DNA from: Glycomyces fuscus
Lineage (GTDB): Bacteria > Actinomycetota > Actinomycetes > Streptosporangiales > Streptosporangiaceae
Direction: 5' to 3'
Assembly: GCA_002529455.1 (NCBI GenBank)
Contig: NYMS01000013.1
Span: forward strand, 100,928-164,927
DNA length: 64,000 nucleotides
Shown here: positions 28,086-36,897 of the stretch, one piece after another
How positions within the stretch are numbered: the first letter of the stretch is position 1
Layout: every line of letters begins with the position of its first letter
The notes under the pieces: generated by a model
What the model was told of the DNA's origin: nothing
Databases searched by the model: none
What the model saw: the letters and a program-made list of their open reading frames with translations, nothing else
Program-made: the position numbers and the translations under genes

Positions 28086-28162
28086 GCCCCGAACCTAGGA
28101 CCGGGCCGTCCCGCCCGCATCGGTACGCGCACCCGGTCCGACTGGGTACCCCTACTCATGAC

Positions 28163-28200
28163 GGGGCCGGGACGCCACCGCCACGGGACGTCCCGGCCCC
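28163..28200 (-). terminator. Terminator of the catabolic operon
   Basis: A perfect 12-bp stem GGGGCCGGGACG with a 14-base loop, 23 bases after the end of the enolase-superfamily gene on the minus strand. Confidence 0.6.
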
Positions 28201-28222
28201 TTCCTCCGGTCGCGACCCGGTG

Positions 28223-29311
28223 CTAGGGGGAAGCGTCCGCGACCGGTGTGAGCGTGTCGGCGAACACCAGGCCGTGGCCGTGCCCGGTGTCGGCGCGCAC
28301 CCGACCCCGGTGGAACTCCACCCCGCTGGGGCGGGCCAACGCGCCCAGCGCGGCGAAGGAGGCCCGGTCGATGTCCTCGACCATGGCCACCCGGGGCAGG
28401 CACAGCGCCAGCTGCCCCGACAGCTCGGGCAACAGGTGCGGAGCCACCGGCACGCCGCGGCGCGCCATCGACTCCGCGATCCGCAGGAACGGGGTGATGC
28501 CGCCCACCCGCACCACGTTGGGCTGGGCGACGTCGCACACCCCCAGCTCAACGGCCCGCTCGAACTCGGCGACCGTGCGCAGGTTCTCCCCGACGGCGAA
28601 CGGCACCCGCGTGCGCTCGCGCAGGCGGGCGTGCGCCTCCAGGTCCTCGGCGGGGAGGGGCTCCTCCACGAAGTGCAGCCCGAACCCCTCCAGCGCCTCC
28701 AGCGCCCGGACCGCGCCGGGCACGTCCCAGCGCTGGTTGGCGTCCACCATCAGCAGCCGGTCCTGACCCAGCGCCTCGCGTACCGCGCCCACCCGCTCCG
28801 CGTCCCGGGCCGGATCGGGAGAACCGACCTTGATCTTGGCCGCGTCGTGTCCGGCCTCCACCCACCCGCGCACCTGTTCCACCAGGTCGGACCGGGAGTA
28901 GTCCAGGTTCACCCCGCTGCCGTAGGCCGCCACCGACTCCCGGCGCCGACCCACCAGGTCCACCAGGCTCGACTCCGCCGCGCGGGCGCGCAGGTCCCAC
29001 AGGGCGATGTCCACCCCCGCCAGCGCCATCAGGGTGAGCCCGCTGGTGCCCGCCTCGCGCAGGTGCCAGCGCAGCTCGTCCCACCGGGCCGGGTGGGCCT
29101 CGGCGCCCACCAGCGCGGGCCGGAGGTCGTCGTTGACCAGCGCGGCCACCGCCCGGGCCCCGATCAGCGGGGTCCACGCGAACCCCGTGCCGACCAGCCC
29201 GGAGTCGGTGGACACCCGCACCACCACGACGTCGTTGCGGTCCACGCCCCCGTCCCAGGAGCGGTGCAGCGGCAGCCGGAAGGCCCGGGCGCCGACCTCG
29301 GTGACGCGCAC
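28223..29311 (-). CDS. Enolase-superfamily acid-sugar dehydratase (MR/MLE type)
   Basis: A 362-residue mandelate racemase/muconate-lactonising type enzyme. The catalytic lysines lie in AAKIKVG (Lys159, Lys161), the metal ligands in MVDANQRWD (Asp190), FVEEPL (Glu216) and VGENLR (Glu242), and a likely base His292 in VAPHLLPEL. This layout suits acid-sugar dehydration or racemisation. The start GTG is two bases after the stop of the KdgD-type gene, so the two are coupled. Paired with KdgD it could make 5-dehydro-4-deoxyglucarate from an aldarate; the exact substrate is not readable. Confidence 0.88.
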   Translation of the reverse strand: MRVTEVGARAFRLPLHRSWDGGVDRNDVVVVRVSTDSGLVGTGFAWTPLIGARAVAALVNDDLRPALVGAEAHPARWDELRWHLREAGTSGLTLMALAGVDIALWDLRARAAESSLVDLVGRRRESVAAYGSGVNLDYSRSDLVEQVRGWVEAGHDAAKIKVGSPDPARDAERVGAVREALGQDRLLMVDANQRWDVPGAVRALEALEGFGLHFVEEPLPAEDLEAHARLRERTRVPFAVGENLRTVAEFERAVELGVCDVAQPNVVRVGGITPFLRIAESMARRGVPVAPHLLPELSGQLALCLPRVAMVEDIDRASFAALGALARPSGVEFHRGRVRADTGHGHGLVFADTLTPVADASP

Positions 29312-29313
29312 GT

Positions 29314-30219
29314 TCAGCCCTCCTTGACCAGGGACAGGCCGGTCTCGATCAGCTCGGCCAGCGCGGTCTCCTCCTCGGCGGTGGGCTCCGTGAACGGCGC
29401 GCGCACCCCGCCCATGTCCACTCCGCGCAGTCGCGCGCCCGCCTTGACCAGCGACACCGCGTACCCCGGCGTCCGGTCGCGCAGCCGCACCAGCGGTTCG
29501 AAGAACTCGCGCATCAGGGTGTCGGCCAGCGGGTCGCCGGAGTGGAAGGCGCGGTAGAAGGCGTCGGCCACCTCGGGCACGAACGCGAACGCCGCCGAGG
29601 AGTACAGCGGCACGCCCACCGACCGGTAGGCCGCCACGGTCAGCTCCGCCGTGGGCAGGCCGTTGAAGAAGGTGAACTCCTCGCCGCGCAGGTCGCGCAC
29701 GGCCATCACGATCTGGTGCATCCGCCCCAGGTCGCCCACGCCGTCCTTGATGCCCACCACCTGCGGGATCGCGGCCAGCTCGGCCGCGCTCTGGGGGGTG
29801 AACACCATCGAACCGCGCTGGTAGACCACCACCGGCACGTCGGAGGCCGCGGCCACCGTGCGCACGTACTCCACCAGCCCCCGCTGGGGCGCGCCCACCA
29901 GGTAGGGCGGCAGCAGCAGGATCGCGTCCGCGCCCAGCTCCCGGGCCGAGCGCGCCTGCTCGATGGCGGTGCCCACGCTGCCGCCCGCACCGGCCACCAC
30001 CGGCACGCGGCCCGCGGTGACCTCCACCGACCGCCGCACCACCGCGGCGTGCTCGGCGGCCGACAGGGCGTGCACCTCACCGGTGCCGCACGCCGCGAAC
30101 ACACCGCCCGCGCCGTGCTCCACGCCCGAGGCGACGTGCTCGGCCAGCACGTCCTCGTTCACTTCTCCCTCGGAATCGAAGGGGGTCAGGGGGAAGAACA
30201 GGATTCCGTCGAAGTTCAT
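29314..30219 (-). CDS. 5-dehydro-4-deoxyglucarate dehydratase-like aldolase (KdgD type)
   Basis: A 301-residue TIM-barrel protein of the dihydrodipicolinate synthase/N-acetylneuraminate lyase family. ILFFPLTPFDSEG and ACGTGEVHALS fit the 5-dehydro-4-deoxyglucarate dehydratase branch, with Tyr133 in VVYQRGSM and the Schiff-base Lys158 in VVGIKDGVGD. KdgD converts 5-dehydro-4-deoxyglucarate to 2,5-dioxopentanoate with loss of CO2 and water. The ATG at 30219 has AAGGAG upstream. A hairpin separates it from the isomerase gene before it, while the enolase-superfamily gene follows after two bases. Confidence 0.88.
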   Translation of the reverse strand: MNFDGILFFPLTPFDSEGEVNEDVLAEHVASGVEHGAGGVFAACGTGEVHALSAAEHAAVVRRSVEVTAGRVPVVAGAGGSVGTAIEQARSARELGADAILLLPPYLVGAPQRGLVEYVRTVAAASDVPVVVYQRGSMVFTPQSAAELAAIPQVVGIKDGVGDLGRMHQIVMAVRDLRGEEFTFFNGLPTAELTVAAYRSVGVPLYSSAAFAFVPEVADAFYRAFHSGDPLADTLMREFFEPLVRLRDRTPGYAVSLVKAGARLRGVDMGGVRAPFTEPTAEEETALAELIETGLSLVKEG

Positions 30220-30239
30220 GCTCGCTCCTTGAGCTCTCG

Positions 30240-30271
30240 GGTTCCGGGGGCGCCCGCGCGCCCCCGGAACC
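30240..30271 (-). terminator. Hairpin inside the catabolic operon
   Basis: A 13-bp perfect stem with loop CCCGCG directly follows the stop of the isomerase gene and stands before the ribosome site of the KdgD-type gene. It may end part of the transcripts or set an mRNA processing boundary. Confidence 0.6.
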
Positions 30272-31231
30272 TCACAGGACGTGCTGGACGTGGCGTCGGG
30301 CCAGGGTGGCGATGACGTCGTCGCCGTCGGCCGACCAGATCCGCTCGTTGAAGATCTCCACCTCGATGTCGCCGTCATAGCCCGCCGCGTCCACCGCACG
30401 GCGCAGGGCGCGCACGTCGGCGTGGCCGTCACCGACCATGCCGCGTCCCAGCAGGGCGTCGGCGGGGATCGGCAGTTCCCAGTCGCAGGCCTGGAAGGAG
30501 GTGATGCGACCGCCCGCCCCGGCGCGGGCGATCTGCTCCCACACCTGGGGGTCCCACCACACGTGGTAGGAGTCCACCACCACGCCGACGGCGGCCGCGT
30601 CGAAGCGCTCGGCCAGGTCCAGGGCCTGGCCCAGCGTGGAGAGCACGGCGCGGTCGGCGCAGAACATCGGGTGCAGGGGTTCCAGCGCGAGCCTGACCCC
30701 GCGCTCCAGGGCGTAGGGCACCAGCGCGGCGATGCCCTCCGCGACCCGCTCGCGGATCCCGACCAGGTCGCGGTCGCCGTCGGGCATACCGCCCACGACC
30801 ATGACCAGGCAGGGGGCGCCCAGCTCGGCGGCCTCGTCGATGGCGCGCCGGTTGTCCTCCAGGGCCGCGGGCAGGTCCGGGCCGGTGAGGAACCCGCCAC
30901 GGCAGTGGGAGGACACGCGCAGCCCGGACCGGCGCAGCAGGGCGGCGGCCCTGGCCAGGCCCATCTCGGCGACCGGCTCGCGCCAGGTCCCGATGGCGGG
31001 CAGCCCGGCGCGCAGGCAGCCGTCCACGGCCTGGGTCAGGTTCCAGTACTTGACGGTGGCCTGGTTGAGCGAGAGCCGTGCCAGGCGCGGGTCGCCCGGT
31101 TCGGGGGTGGGCACCGCGGCGGGCAGTCCGGAGGGCACGTCCACCGCGCCGGGTACGACCGCCGCGACGGTGGCCGCGGGCGCGGCCGTCTGGGGAGGGG
31201 GCGCCCCGGCGCCCTCGGAGAGTGCGCTCAC
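30272..31231 (-). CDS. Sugar phosphate isomerase/epimerase-like TIM barrel
   Basis: A 319-residue xylose-isomerase-like TIM barrel protein. Marks are SLNQATVKYWNLTQAVDG, VSSHCRGGFLTG, the metal-binding Glu in LALEPLHPMFCADR, Asp/His in VVVDSYHVWWDP and the final Glu in IEVEIFNERIW. The first 45 residues are an Ala/Pro-rich extension not seen in most homologues. The GTG start overlaps the DUF993 stop by four bases. Such enzymes isomerise or cleave keto sugars; in some pathways they act on 3-keto glycosides. Confidence 0.87.
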   Translation of the reverse strand: MSALSEGAGAPPPQTAAPAATVAAVVPGAVDVPSGLPAAVPTPEPGDPRLARLSLNQATVKYWNLTQAVDGCLRAGLPAIGTWREPVAEMGLARAAALLRRSGLRVSSHCRGGFLTGPDLPAALEDNRRAIDEAAELGAPCLVMVVGGMPDGDRDLVGIRERVAEGIAALVPYALERGVRLALEPLHPMFCADRAVLSTLGQALDLAERFDAAAVGVVVDSYHVWWDPQVWEQIARAGAGGRITSFQACDWELPIPADALLGRGMVGDGHADVRALRRAVDAAGYDGDIEVEIFNERIWSADGDDVIATLARRHVQHVL

Positions 31232-32388
31232 TGGTCCACTCCTGACACCTGGAGGAGCGCCCGCATGCGTGCCGCGGCCAGGTCCGGATCGGTCAGGGCC
31301 CCGGCGGCGTCGGCCAGGCGCACCGCCTGGGCCAGGTGGGGCAGGTCGCGGGCGCTGTGCAGCCCGCCCACCATGTGGAAGCCCTTCTGGTGGCCGTTGA
31401 GCCAGGCCAGGAAGGCCACACCGGTCTTGTAGTAGAAGGTGGGCTCGGCGAACAGGTGCCGGGCCAGGGGGACCGTGGGGTCCATCAGGGCCCGGTACCG
31501 CCCGGTGTCGCCCTCGTCCAGGGCCGCCAGGGCCCGGGCGGCGGACGGGGCGATGGCGGCGAAGATCCCCAGCAGGGCGTGGGAGTGGCCCTGCTCGTCG
31601 CCCAGGACCAGGTCCGGGTAGTTGAAGTCGTCGCCGGTGTACAGGCGCACGCCCTCGGGCAGCAGGCGCCGCAGCCGCACCTCCAGCGAGGCGTCGAGCA
31701 GGGAGACCTTGATGCCCTCCACCTTCGCCGCGTGCTCGGCGATCAGGGCGGCCACCGGCTCGATCGCCTCGGCCGGGTCGGCGAAGCCCCAGTACCCGGC
31801 CAGAGCCGGGTCGAAGGCGGTGCCCAGCCAGTGCAGGATGACCGGCTGGTCGGCCCGGCGCAGCAGGTCAGCGTAGACCTTGGCGTAGTCGTCGGGGCCC
31901 GAGGCGACCGCGGCCAGGGCGCGTGAGGCCATGAGGATGGGGGTGGCACCGGCGCTCTGGACCACGTCGAGCTGTTCGGCGTACGCGGTGATAACGCTTT
32001 CCAGATCGGCGTGCGAAGGGTCGATCTGGTCGGTGCCCACCCCGCAGGCCAGGGCGGCGCCGCGCGCGGCGGCCTCCGCTCCCGACCTGCGGATCAGCTC
32101 GGCGGTGGCCGCCCAGTCCAGGCCCATGCCGCGCTGGGCGGTGTCCATGGCGTCGGCCACGCCCAGGCCCTGGTCCCACAGGTGGTGGCGGAAGGCCAGG
32201 GTGGCCTCCCAGTCCAGGCGGGCCGGGGCGCCGGGCGCGTTGGGCGCCAGGGGGTCGGCGACCACGTGGGCCGCCGCGTAGGCCGTGCGCGAGCGGGCGG
32301 GGGGAAGGGGGGTGGCGCCGACGGGGGTGCCGCTCAGGGTGTAGGGGGAGGCGGTGCCGTCGGCGTCGGGAAGCAGGAGTGTGCTCAT
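31228..32388 (-). CDS. DUF993 dihydrodipicolinate-synthase-like protein
   Basis: A 386-residue protein of the DUF993 family, a distant branch of the dihydrodipicolinate synthase superfamily. Segments such as ACGVGTDQIDPSHADL, ILHWLGTAFDPALAGYWG and the presumed lysine in KVEGIKVSLLD are recognisable. Overlaps of four bases at both ends couple it to the Gfo/Idh gene and the isomerase gene. A sugar aldolase or dehydratase role is inferred from fold and neighbours; no reaction is assigned to the family. Confidence 0.85.
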   Translation of the reverse strand: MSTLLLPDADGTASPYTLSGTPVGATPLPPARSRTAYAAAHVVADPLAPNAPGAPARLDWEATLAFRHHLWDQGLGVADAMDTAQRGMGLDWAATAELIRRSGAEAAARGAALACGVGTDQIDPSHADLESVITAYAEQLDVVQSAGATPILMASRALAAVASGPDDYAKVYADLLRRADQPVILHWLGTAFDPALAGYWGFADPAEAIEPVAALIAEHAAKVEGIKVSLLDASLEVRLRRLLPEGVRLYTGDDFNYPDLVLGDEQGHSHALLGIFAAIAPSAARALAALDEGDTGRYRALMDPTVPLARHLFAEPTFYYKTGVAFLAWLNGHQKGFHMVGGLHSARDLPHLAQAVRLADAAGALTDPDLAAARMRALLQVSGVDQ

Positions 32389-33539
32389 GCGAGGGTGACC
32401 TCGTCCAGTTCGATCGTGCGTCCGGTGCGCGCCGACTGGAGGCCGGCCTCGGCCATCTGCAGGCCGCGCGCGCCCGAGAGCAGGTCGTGCGGGAAGGGGG
32501 TGTCCAGGACCACGTGGCGCAGGAAGTCCTCCCACTGGGCGCGGAACCCGTTGGGGAACTCGGTGTTGTCGGGCACCGGCTCCCACTGCTCCCGGTAGCG
32601 GCCGAGGTCCTCCAGGTCGGGGTTCCAGACCGCCTTGGGCGTGGCCGAGCGGTGCTGGGCGCGGCAGGAGCGCAGCCCCGCCACGGCGCTGCCGTGGGTG
32701 CCGTCGACCTGGAACTCCACGAGCTCGTCGCGGGCCACGCGCACGTTCCAGGAGGAGTTGATCTGGGCGATGACGCCGCCGTCCAGCTCGAAGATGCCGT
32801 AGGCGGAGTCGTCGGCCGTGGCCTCGTAGGGGCGGCCCTCCTCGTCCCAGCGGCGCGGGATGTGGGTGGCCACCTTGGCGGTGACCGCGCGCACCGACCC
32901 GAACAGGTGCTCCAGGATGTAGTGCCAGTGCGGGAACATGTCCAGCACCATGCCGCCGCCCTCCTCGGCGCGGTAGTTCCAGCTGGGGCGCTGGGCGGGC
33001 TGCCAGTCGCCCTCGAAGACCCAGTAGCCGAACTCGCCGCGCACCGACAGGATCTGCCCGAAGAAGCCGCTTTCGATCAGCCTGCGCAGCTTGAGCAGGC
33101 CGGGCAGGAAGAGCTTGTCCTGGACCACGCCGTTGCGCACGCCCGCGTCGCGGGCCAGTTTGGCCAGCTCCAGCGCGGCGCTGAGCGTGCTGGCGGTGGG
33201 CTTCTCGACGTAGACGTGCTTGCCCGCGGCGATGGCCGCGCGCACGGCGGCCTCGCGGGCGTGCGTGATCTGCGAGTCGAAGTAGATCGTGATGTCGTCG
33301 TCGGAGAGCACACCGTCCAGGTCGGTGGACCAGCGCTCGATTCCGTGGCGCTCGGCGATCTCACGCAGCTTGTGCTCGGAGCGTCCGACCAGGACCGGCT
33401 CGGGGATGATCCGGGAGCCGTCGGGCAGGCGTACGCCGCCCGCCTCCCGGATGGCCAGGACAGACCGGGTCAGGTGCTGCCGATAGCCCATACGTCCGGT
33501 GACGCCGTTCATGGCGACACCCAGCACGTGATCACCCAT
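32385..33539 (-). CDS. Gfo/Idh/MocA oxidoreductase of the catabolic operon
   Basis: A 384-residue NAD(P)-dependent oxidoreductase with an unusual Rossmann start (GVAMNGVTGRMGYRQHL), the EKP signature VYVEKPTAST and the catalytic region GGGMVLDMFPHWHYI. It is the first gene of the minus-strand operon and the third family member of the locus. It overlaps DUF993 by four bases. A LacI-type operator lies 23 bases upstream of the start. Confidence 0.9.
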   Translation of the reverse strand: MGDHVLGVAMNGVTGRMGYRQHLTRSVLAIREAGGVRLPDGSRIIPEPVLVGRSEHKLREIAERHGIERWSTDLDGVLSDDDITIYFDSQITHAREAAVRAAIAAGKHVYVEKPTASTLSAALELAKLARDAGVRNGVVQDKLFLPGLLKLRRLIESGFFGQILSVRGEFGYWVFEGDWQPAQRPSWNYRAEEGGGMVLDMFPHWHYILEHLFGSVRAVTAKVATHIPRRWDEEGRPYEATADDSAYGIFELDGGVIAQINSSWNVRVARDELVEFQVDGTHGSAVAGLRSCRAQHRSATPKAVWNPDLEDLGRYREQWEPVPDNTEFPNGFRAQWEDFLRHVVLDTPFPHDLLSGARGLQMAEAGLQSARTGRTIELDEVTLA

Positions 33540-33561
33540 AAGTTGATACCGCCTTTCCGTG

Positions 33562-33575
33562 TGAAAGCGCTTTCC
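33562..33575. promoter_or_regulatory. LacI-type operator of the catabolic operon
   Basis: TGAAAGC-GCTTTCC, containing the perfect 12-bp palindrome GAAAGCGCTTTC. It is the best match to the GGAAAGC half-site shared with 17336, 17607 and 22276. Confidence 0.7.
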
Positions 33576-33924
33576 AGCCTACGGCAAACCCACCCCTTCG
33601 CACCAGAGGGGCCCCGGACCTGCCACGACGCGGACCGGATCGGCCGACCCTGCCGACACCGTCCGGGGAGGCCGCCGGAGGCACCGAGCGGGCGCCCGGC
33701 GGACCCGACGCGGCAGGTCATCCCCGGGGCCGGGCCCGTTTCGCCGGTGCGCCCCTCACCCCGGCGCGGGTCGGAGGAGCACCCGGCCCAGGCCGTGCTC
33801 CGGTGGCACGAACGCTCGGGGGAGGGACCGTCCGCCGGAACGATGCCGACCAACCGGTCGACGCCTCCGGCAGGCCTGGGCGGCCGCCCGCGTGGGCGCC
33901 TCGGTCTCGGCTACCTTCGGCAGG

Positions 33925-34953
33925 GTGAGCAACCTGGACACCCATCCCGCCGAAGAGCGCGTCTGCGGCGGAGAGGTCGACCCCTCCGCCGCCGCGGCGC
34001 ACGCCGACACCGAACTCCTCGAACCGCGCGAGGTCCCGCTCGGCGGCCCGCGCGCCATGCTGGTCCGCCGCGCGCTGCCCGGCAGGAACCGCCGTATGGT
34101 CGGCGCGTGGTGCTTCGCCGACGTCTACGGCCCCACCGGCGTCGCCGAGGGCCCCGGCATGCAGGTGCCGCCGCACCCCCACATCGGCCTGCAGACCGTG
34201 AGCTGGCTGGTCCGGGGCTCGGTCCACCACCTGGACGGCCTGGGCTCGGACCAGCTGGTCCGCCCCGGCCAGCTCAACCTCATGACCGCCGGGCACGGTA
34301 TCGCCCACTCCGAGCGCTCCCCCGTCGACACCCCGCCGCTGCTGCACGGCGCCCAACTGTGGATCGCCCTGCCCGAGGGCGACCGGGAGGGCCCGGCCCG
34401 TTTCGAGCACCACGCCGACCTGCCCGCCTTCGACCTGCCCGGGGCGGGCGCACCGGGGGCAGGGGTCACGGTGATCGTCGGGGAGGTGGACGGCCACCGC
34501 TCCCCCGCCCGCGTGCACACCCCGCTCATGGGCGCCGAGGTCGTGCTGGAGGCCGGGGCCCGGGTGCGCCTGCCCCTGGAGGCGTCCTTCGAGCACGGCG
34601 TCCTGCCGCTGGACGCGCCCGTGCGGGTCCTCGGCCACCGTGTCGGGGCCGGTGCCCTGCTCTACGCGGGCGAGGGGCGCACGGAGGTGGAGCTGTACGC
34701 CGAGGAGGCCGCGCACGTGCTGGTGATCGGCGGCGAGCCCTTCGCCGAGGACCTGGTGATGTGGTGGAACTTCGTCGGCCGCGACCACGACGAGATCGTG
34801 CGGGCCCGCAGTGCCTGGGAGGGCGAACGGGAGGACTCCGGCGAAGGAGGCACGCGACGCTTCGCCGCGGTCGCGGCCGACGACGGCGCGGCGCTCCCGG
34901 CCCCGGAACTGCCCAACGCGCGCCTGCGCGCACGCCCGCGCCACCGCGCCTGA
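33925..34953 (+). CDS. Pirin family protein
   Basis: A 342-residue bicupin of the pirin family. The metal-binding set is visible in the N-terminal cupin: PPHPHIGLQTVSW (two His), then GHGIAHSERS (His and Glu). Bacterial pirins act as quercetin 2,3-dioxygenases or bind redox partners. The frame opens at 33892, but the GTG at 33925 (CAGGGTGAG context) is closer to the conserved start. It stands alone, divergent from the catabolic operon, and ends before a strong terminator. Confidence 0.88.
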   Translation: MSNLDTHPAEERVCGGEVDPSAAAAHADTELLEPREVPLGGPRAMLVRRALPGRNRRMVGAWCFADVYGPTGVAEGPGMQVPPHPHIGLQTVSWLVRGSVHHLDGLGSDQLVRPGQLNLMTAGHGIAHSERSPVDTPPLLHGAQLWIALPEGDREGPARFEHHADLPAFDLPGAGAPGAGVTVIVGEVDGHRSPARVHTPLMGAEVVLEAGARVRLPLEASFEHGVLPLDAPVRVLGHRVGAGALLYAGEGRTEVELYAEEAAHVLVIGGEPFAEDLVMWWNFVGRDHDEIVRARSAWEGEREDSGEGGTRRFAAVAADDGAALPAPELPNARLRARPRHRA

Positions 34954-35346
34954 CGCACGCGAACCGGCCTTGACGGGGGCGTGGCGGGCGGGGCGTGTCC
35001 GCCGACGACGGTCCGCGCGCCTCCCGCAGCCGCCTCCGGAGGCCCGACGGGCCTCCGGAGGCGCCGCGAGAGCGCCGGTACGGGAGGGCGGTGTCCGTGC
35101 GGGCCCACGCCGTCCGTCCCGTCGCGGCCCCGGCGGGCGCCGCCACACGCGTACGCAAGGAGGACTGAAGGTTTCCGGTAAGCGCTCCTTGCCGTTTTCA
35201 CCCGCGGTGCGGGTCTAGACAAAAGGAATCGAAAGGAGCACCGTGAGGTGACACCGCGGGCAGGACGCCCGCTCCACGATGCTGACCAGGCCAACTCCTG
35301 CTACCGTGCGGATCGCGAACTACGGGATGATTTAGGAGACCTGAAC
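34954..35346. other. Intergenic region, pirin to sodium symporter
   Basis: 393 bases. The first half holds the pirin terminator. The second half is a leader of the symporter: TTGCCG at 35189-35194 and TCTAGA at 35214-35219 make a weak promoter with a 19-base spacer. AAAGGAG before GTG-AGG-TGA near 35241 forms a two-codon micro-ORF. An in-frame extension of the symporter from 35248 is possible but unlikely. Confidence 0.45.
35031..35063 (+). terminator. Terminator after the pirin gene
   Basis: A perfect 15-bp stem with loop GAC. Confidence 0.75.
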
Positions 35347-36897
35347 ATGGTCCAACAGACTCGCGAGCAGTGGGGATCGCGCGCGGGGTTCCTGATGGCG
35401 GCGATCGGATCCGCCATCGGCCTGGGCAACATCTGGCGATTCCCCTACATCGCCTACGAGAACGGCGGCGGCGCCTTCATGCTGCCCTACCTCATCGCCC
35501 TGCTCACCGCCGGTATCCCCCTGCTGATCCTCGAATACAGCATCGGGCACCGCTTCCGCTCCTCCGCGCCGCTGTCCTACCGGCGCATCATCCGGCCCGC
35601 CGAGGCCATCGGCTGGTGGCAGGTGGCCATCTGCTTCGTCATCGCGGTCTACTACGCGGTGATCGTGGCGTGGGCGGTCCGGTTCACCTGGTTCTCGGTC
35701 GGGCAGCAGTGGGGCGAGGACCCCAACGCGTTCTTCTTCGAGGACTTCCTCCAGATGAGCGAGGGCCCCGGCATGGTCTCGGGCTACGTCGCCGGCGTGG
35801 CCTGGCCGCTCATCGCCGTGTGGGCCGTGGTGCTGCTCATCCTCGCGCTGGGCGTGCGCAACGGCATCGAGAAGGCCAACAAGGTCTTCATCCCGCTGCT
35901 GGTGGTGCTGTTCCTGGTCCTGGTCGTGCAGGCGCTCACCCTGGACGGGGCCGCGGTCGGCCTGAACGCCCTGTTCACCCCCGACTGGAGCGCCATGCTC
36001 GACGGCGGGGTCTGGATCGCCGCCTACGGGCAGATCTTCTTCTCCCTGTCCGTCGGCTTCGCCATCATGGTCACCTACGCCTCCTACCTGCGCCGCAAGG
36101 CCGACCTGACCGGCTCGGCGATGGTCGCGGGCTTCGCCAACAGCTCCTTCGAGCTGCTCGCCGGAATCGGCGTGTTCGCCGCCCTGGGCTTCATGGCCAC
36201 CGCGGCGGGCACCGGGGTCGAGGACGTCGCCGCGTCCGGCATCGGCCTGGCCTTCGTCGCCTTCCCGCAGATCATCTCGACCCTGCCGCTGGGCGGCGCG
36301 CTGTTCGGCGTGCTCTTCTTCGGCTCCCTGGTGGTCGCGGGTCTGACCTCGCTGATCAGCATCGTCCAGGTGATCGTCTCCGCGGTGCAGGACCGCACCG
36401 GGCTGGGCCGCGTCCAGACCGTGCTGCTGGTGGGCGGAGCCACCGCCCTAGCCTCGATCCTGCTCTTCCCCACGCCCGAGGGCCTGCACCTGCTGGACGT
36501 GGCCGACCACTTCATCAACCAGTACGGCATCGCGCTGGCCGGACTCGCCATGATCGTGCTCTTCGGCTGGATCGCGCGCAAGCTGCCGCTGTTCCAGGAG
36601 CACGCCAACGCGATCTCCTCCATCCGGCTCGGACTGTGGTGGAAGATCGCCCTGGGCGCGGTCACCCCCGTCCTGATCGGCTTCATGATGTGGGACAGCC
36701 TGCGCACGGAGCTGACGGAGAACTACGCGGGCTACTCGACCGGGTTCCTGCTGTCCGCCGGATGGGGCGTGGCCATCGGCGCGATCGTCTTCGGGATCGT
36801 CGTCTCGCTCTTCCCCTGGAAGCGCGCCGACGCCCTGGCCCGCCAGGACGCTGACACCGCGGCCGCCACGGCCACGACCAAGGAAGGGGACCGCTGA
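35347..36897 (+). CDS. Sodium:neurotransmitter-type symporter, MetP-like methionine/alanine importer
   Basis: A 516-residue inner-membrane transporter of the NSS family with about 12 helices. The sodium- and substrate-binding unwound helix 1 reads AIGSAIGLGNIWRFPY, followed by ENGGGAFMLPYL. AGGAG precedes the ATG at 35347. The next gene encodes the small MetS subunit, which marks this as the MetP type that imports methionine and alanine with Na+ in Corynebacterium. The substrate here is inferred from that pairing. Confidence 0.93.
   Translation: MVQQTREQWGSRAGFLMAAIGSAIGLGNIWRFPYIAYENGGGAFMLPYLIALLTAGIPLLILEYSIGHRFRSSAPLSYRRIIRPAEAIGWWQVAICFVIAVYYAVIVAWAVRFTWFSVGQQWGEDPNAFFFEDFLQMSEGPGMVSGYVAGVAWPLIAVWAVVLLILALGVRNGIEKANKVFIPLLVVLFLVLVVQALTLDGAAVGLNALFTPDWSAMLDGGVWIAAYGQIFFSLSVGFAIMVTYASYLRRKADLTGSAMVAGFANSSFELLAGIGVFAALGFMATAAGTGVEDVAASGIGLAFVAFPQIISTLPLGGALFGVLFFGSLVVAGLTSLISIVQVIVSAVQDRTGLGRVQTVLLVGGATALASILLFPTPEGLHLLDVADHFINQYGIALAGLAMIVLFGWIARKLPLFQEHANAISSIRLGLWWKIALGAVTPVLIGFMMWDSLRTELTENYAGYSTGFLLSAGWGVAIGAIVFGIVVSLFPWKRADALARQDADTAAATATTKEGDR

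Noticed and set aside
35164..35340. Riboswitch (SAM or glycine type) upstream of the symporter
   Set aside because: The leader is long enough, but I could not find the conserved core sequences of SAM, SAH or glycine riboswitches.
35248..35346. N-terminal extension of the sodium symporter by 33 codons
   Set aside because: The family starts shortly before helix 1, and AGGAG stands at the right distance from the ATG at 35347.
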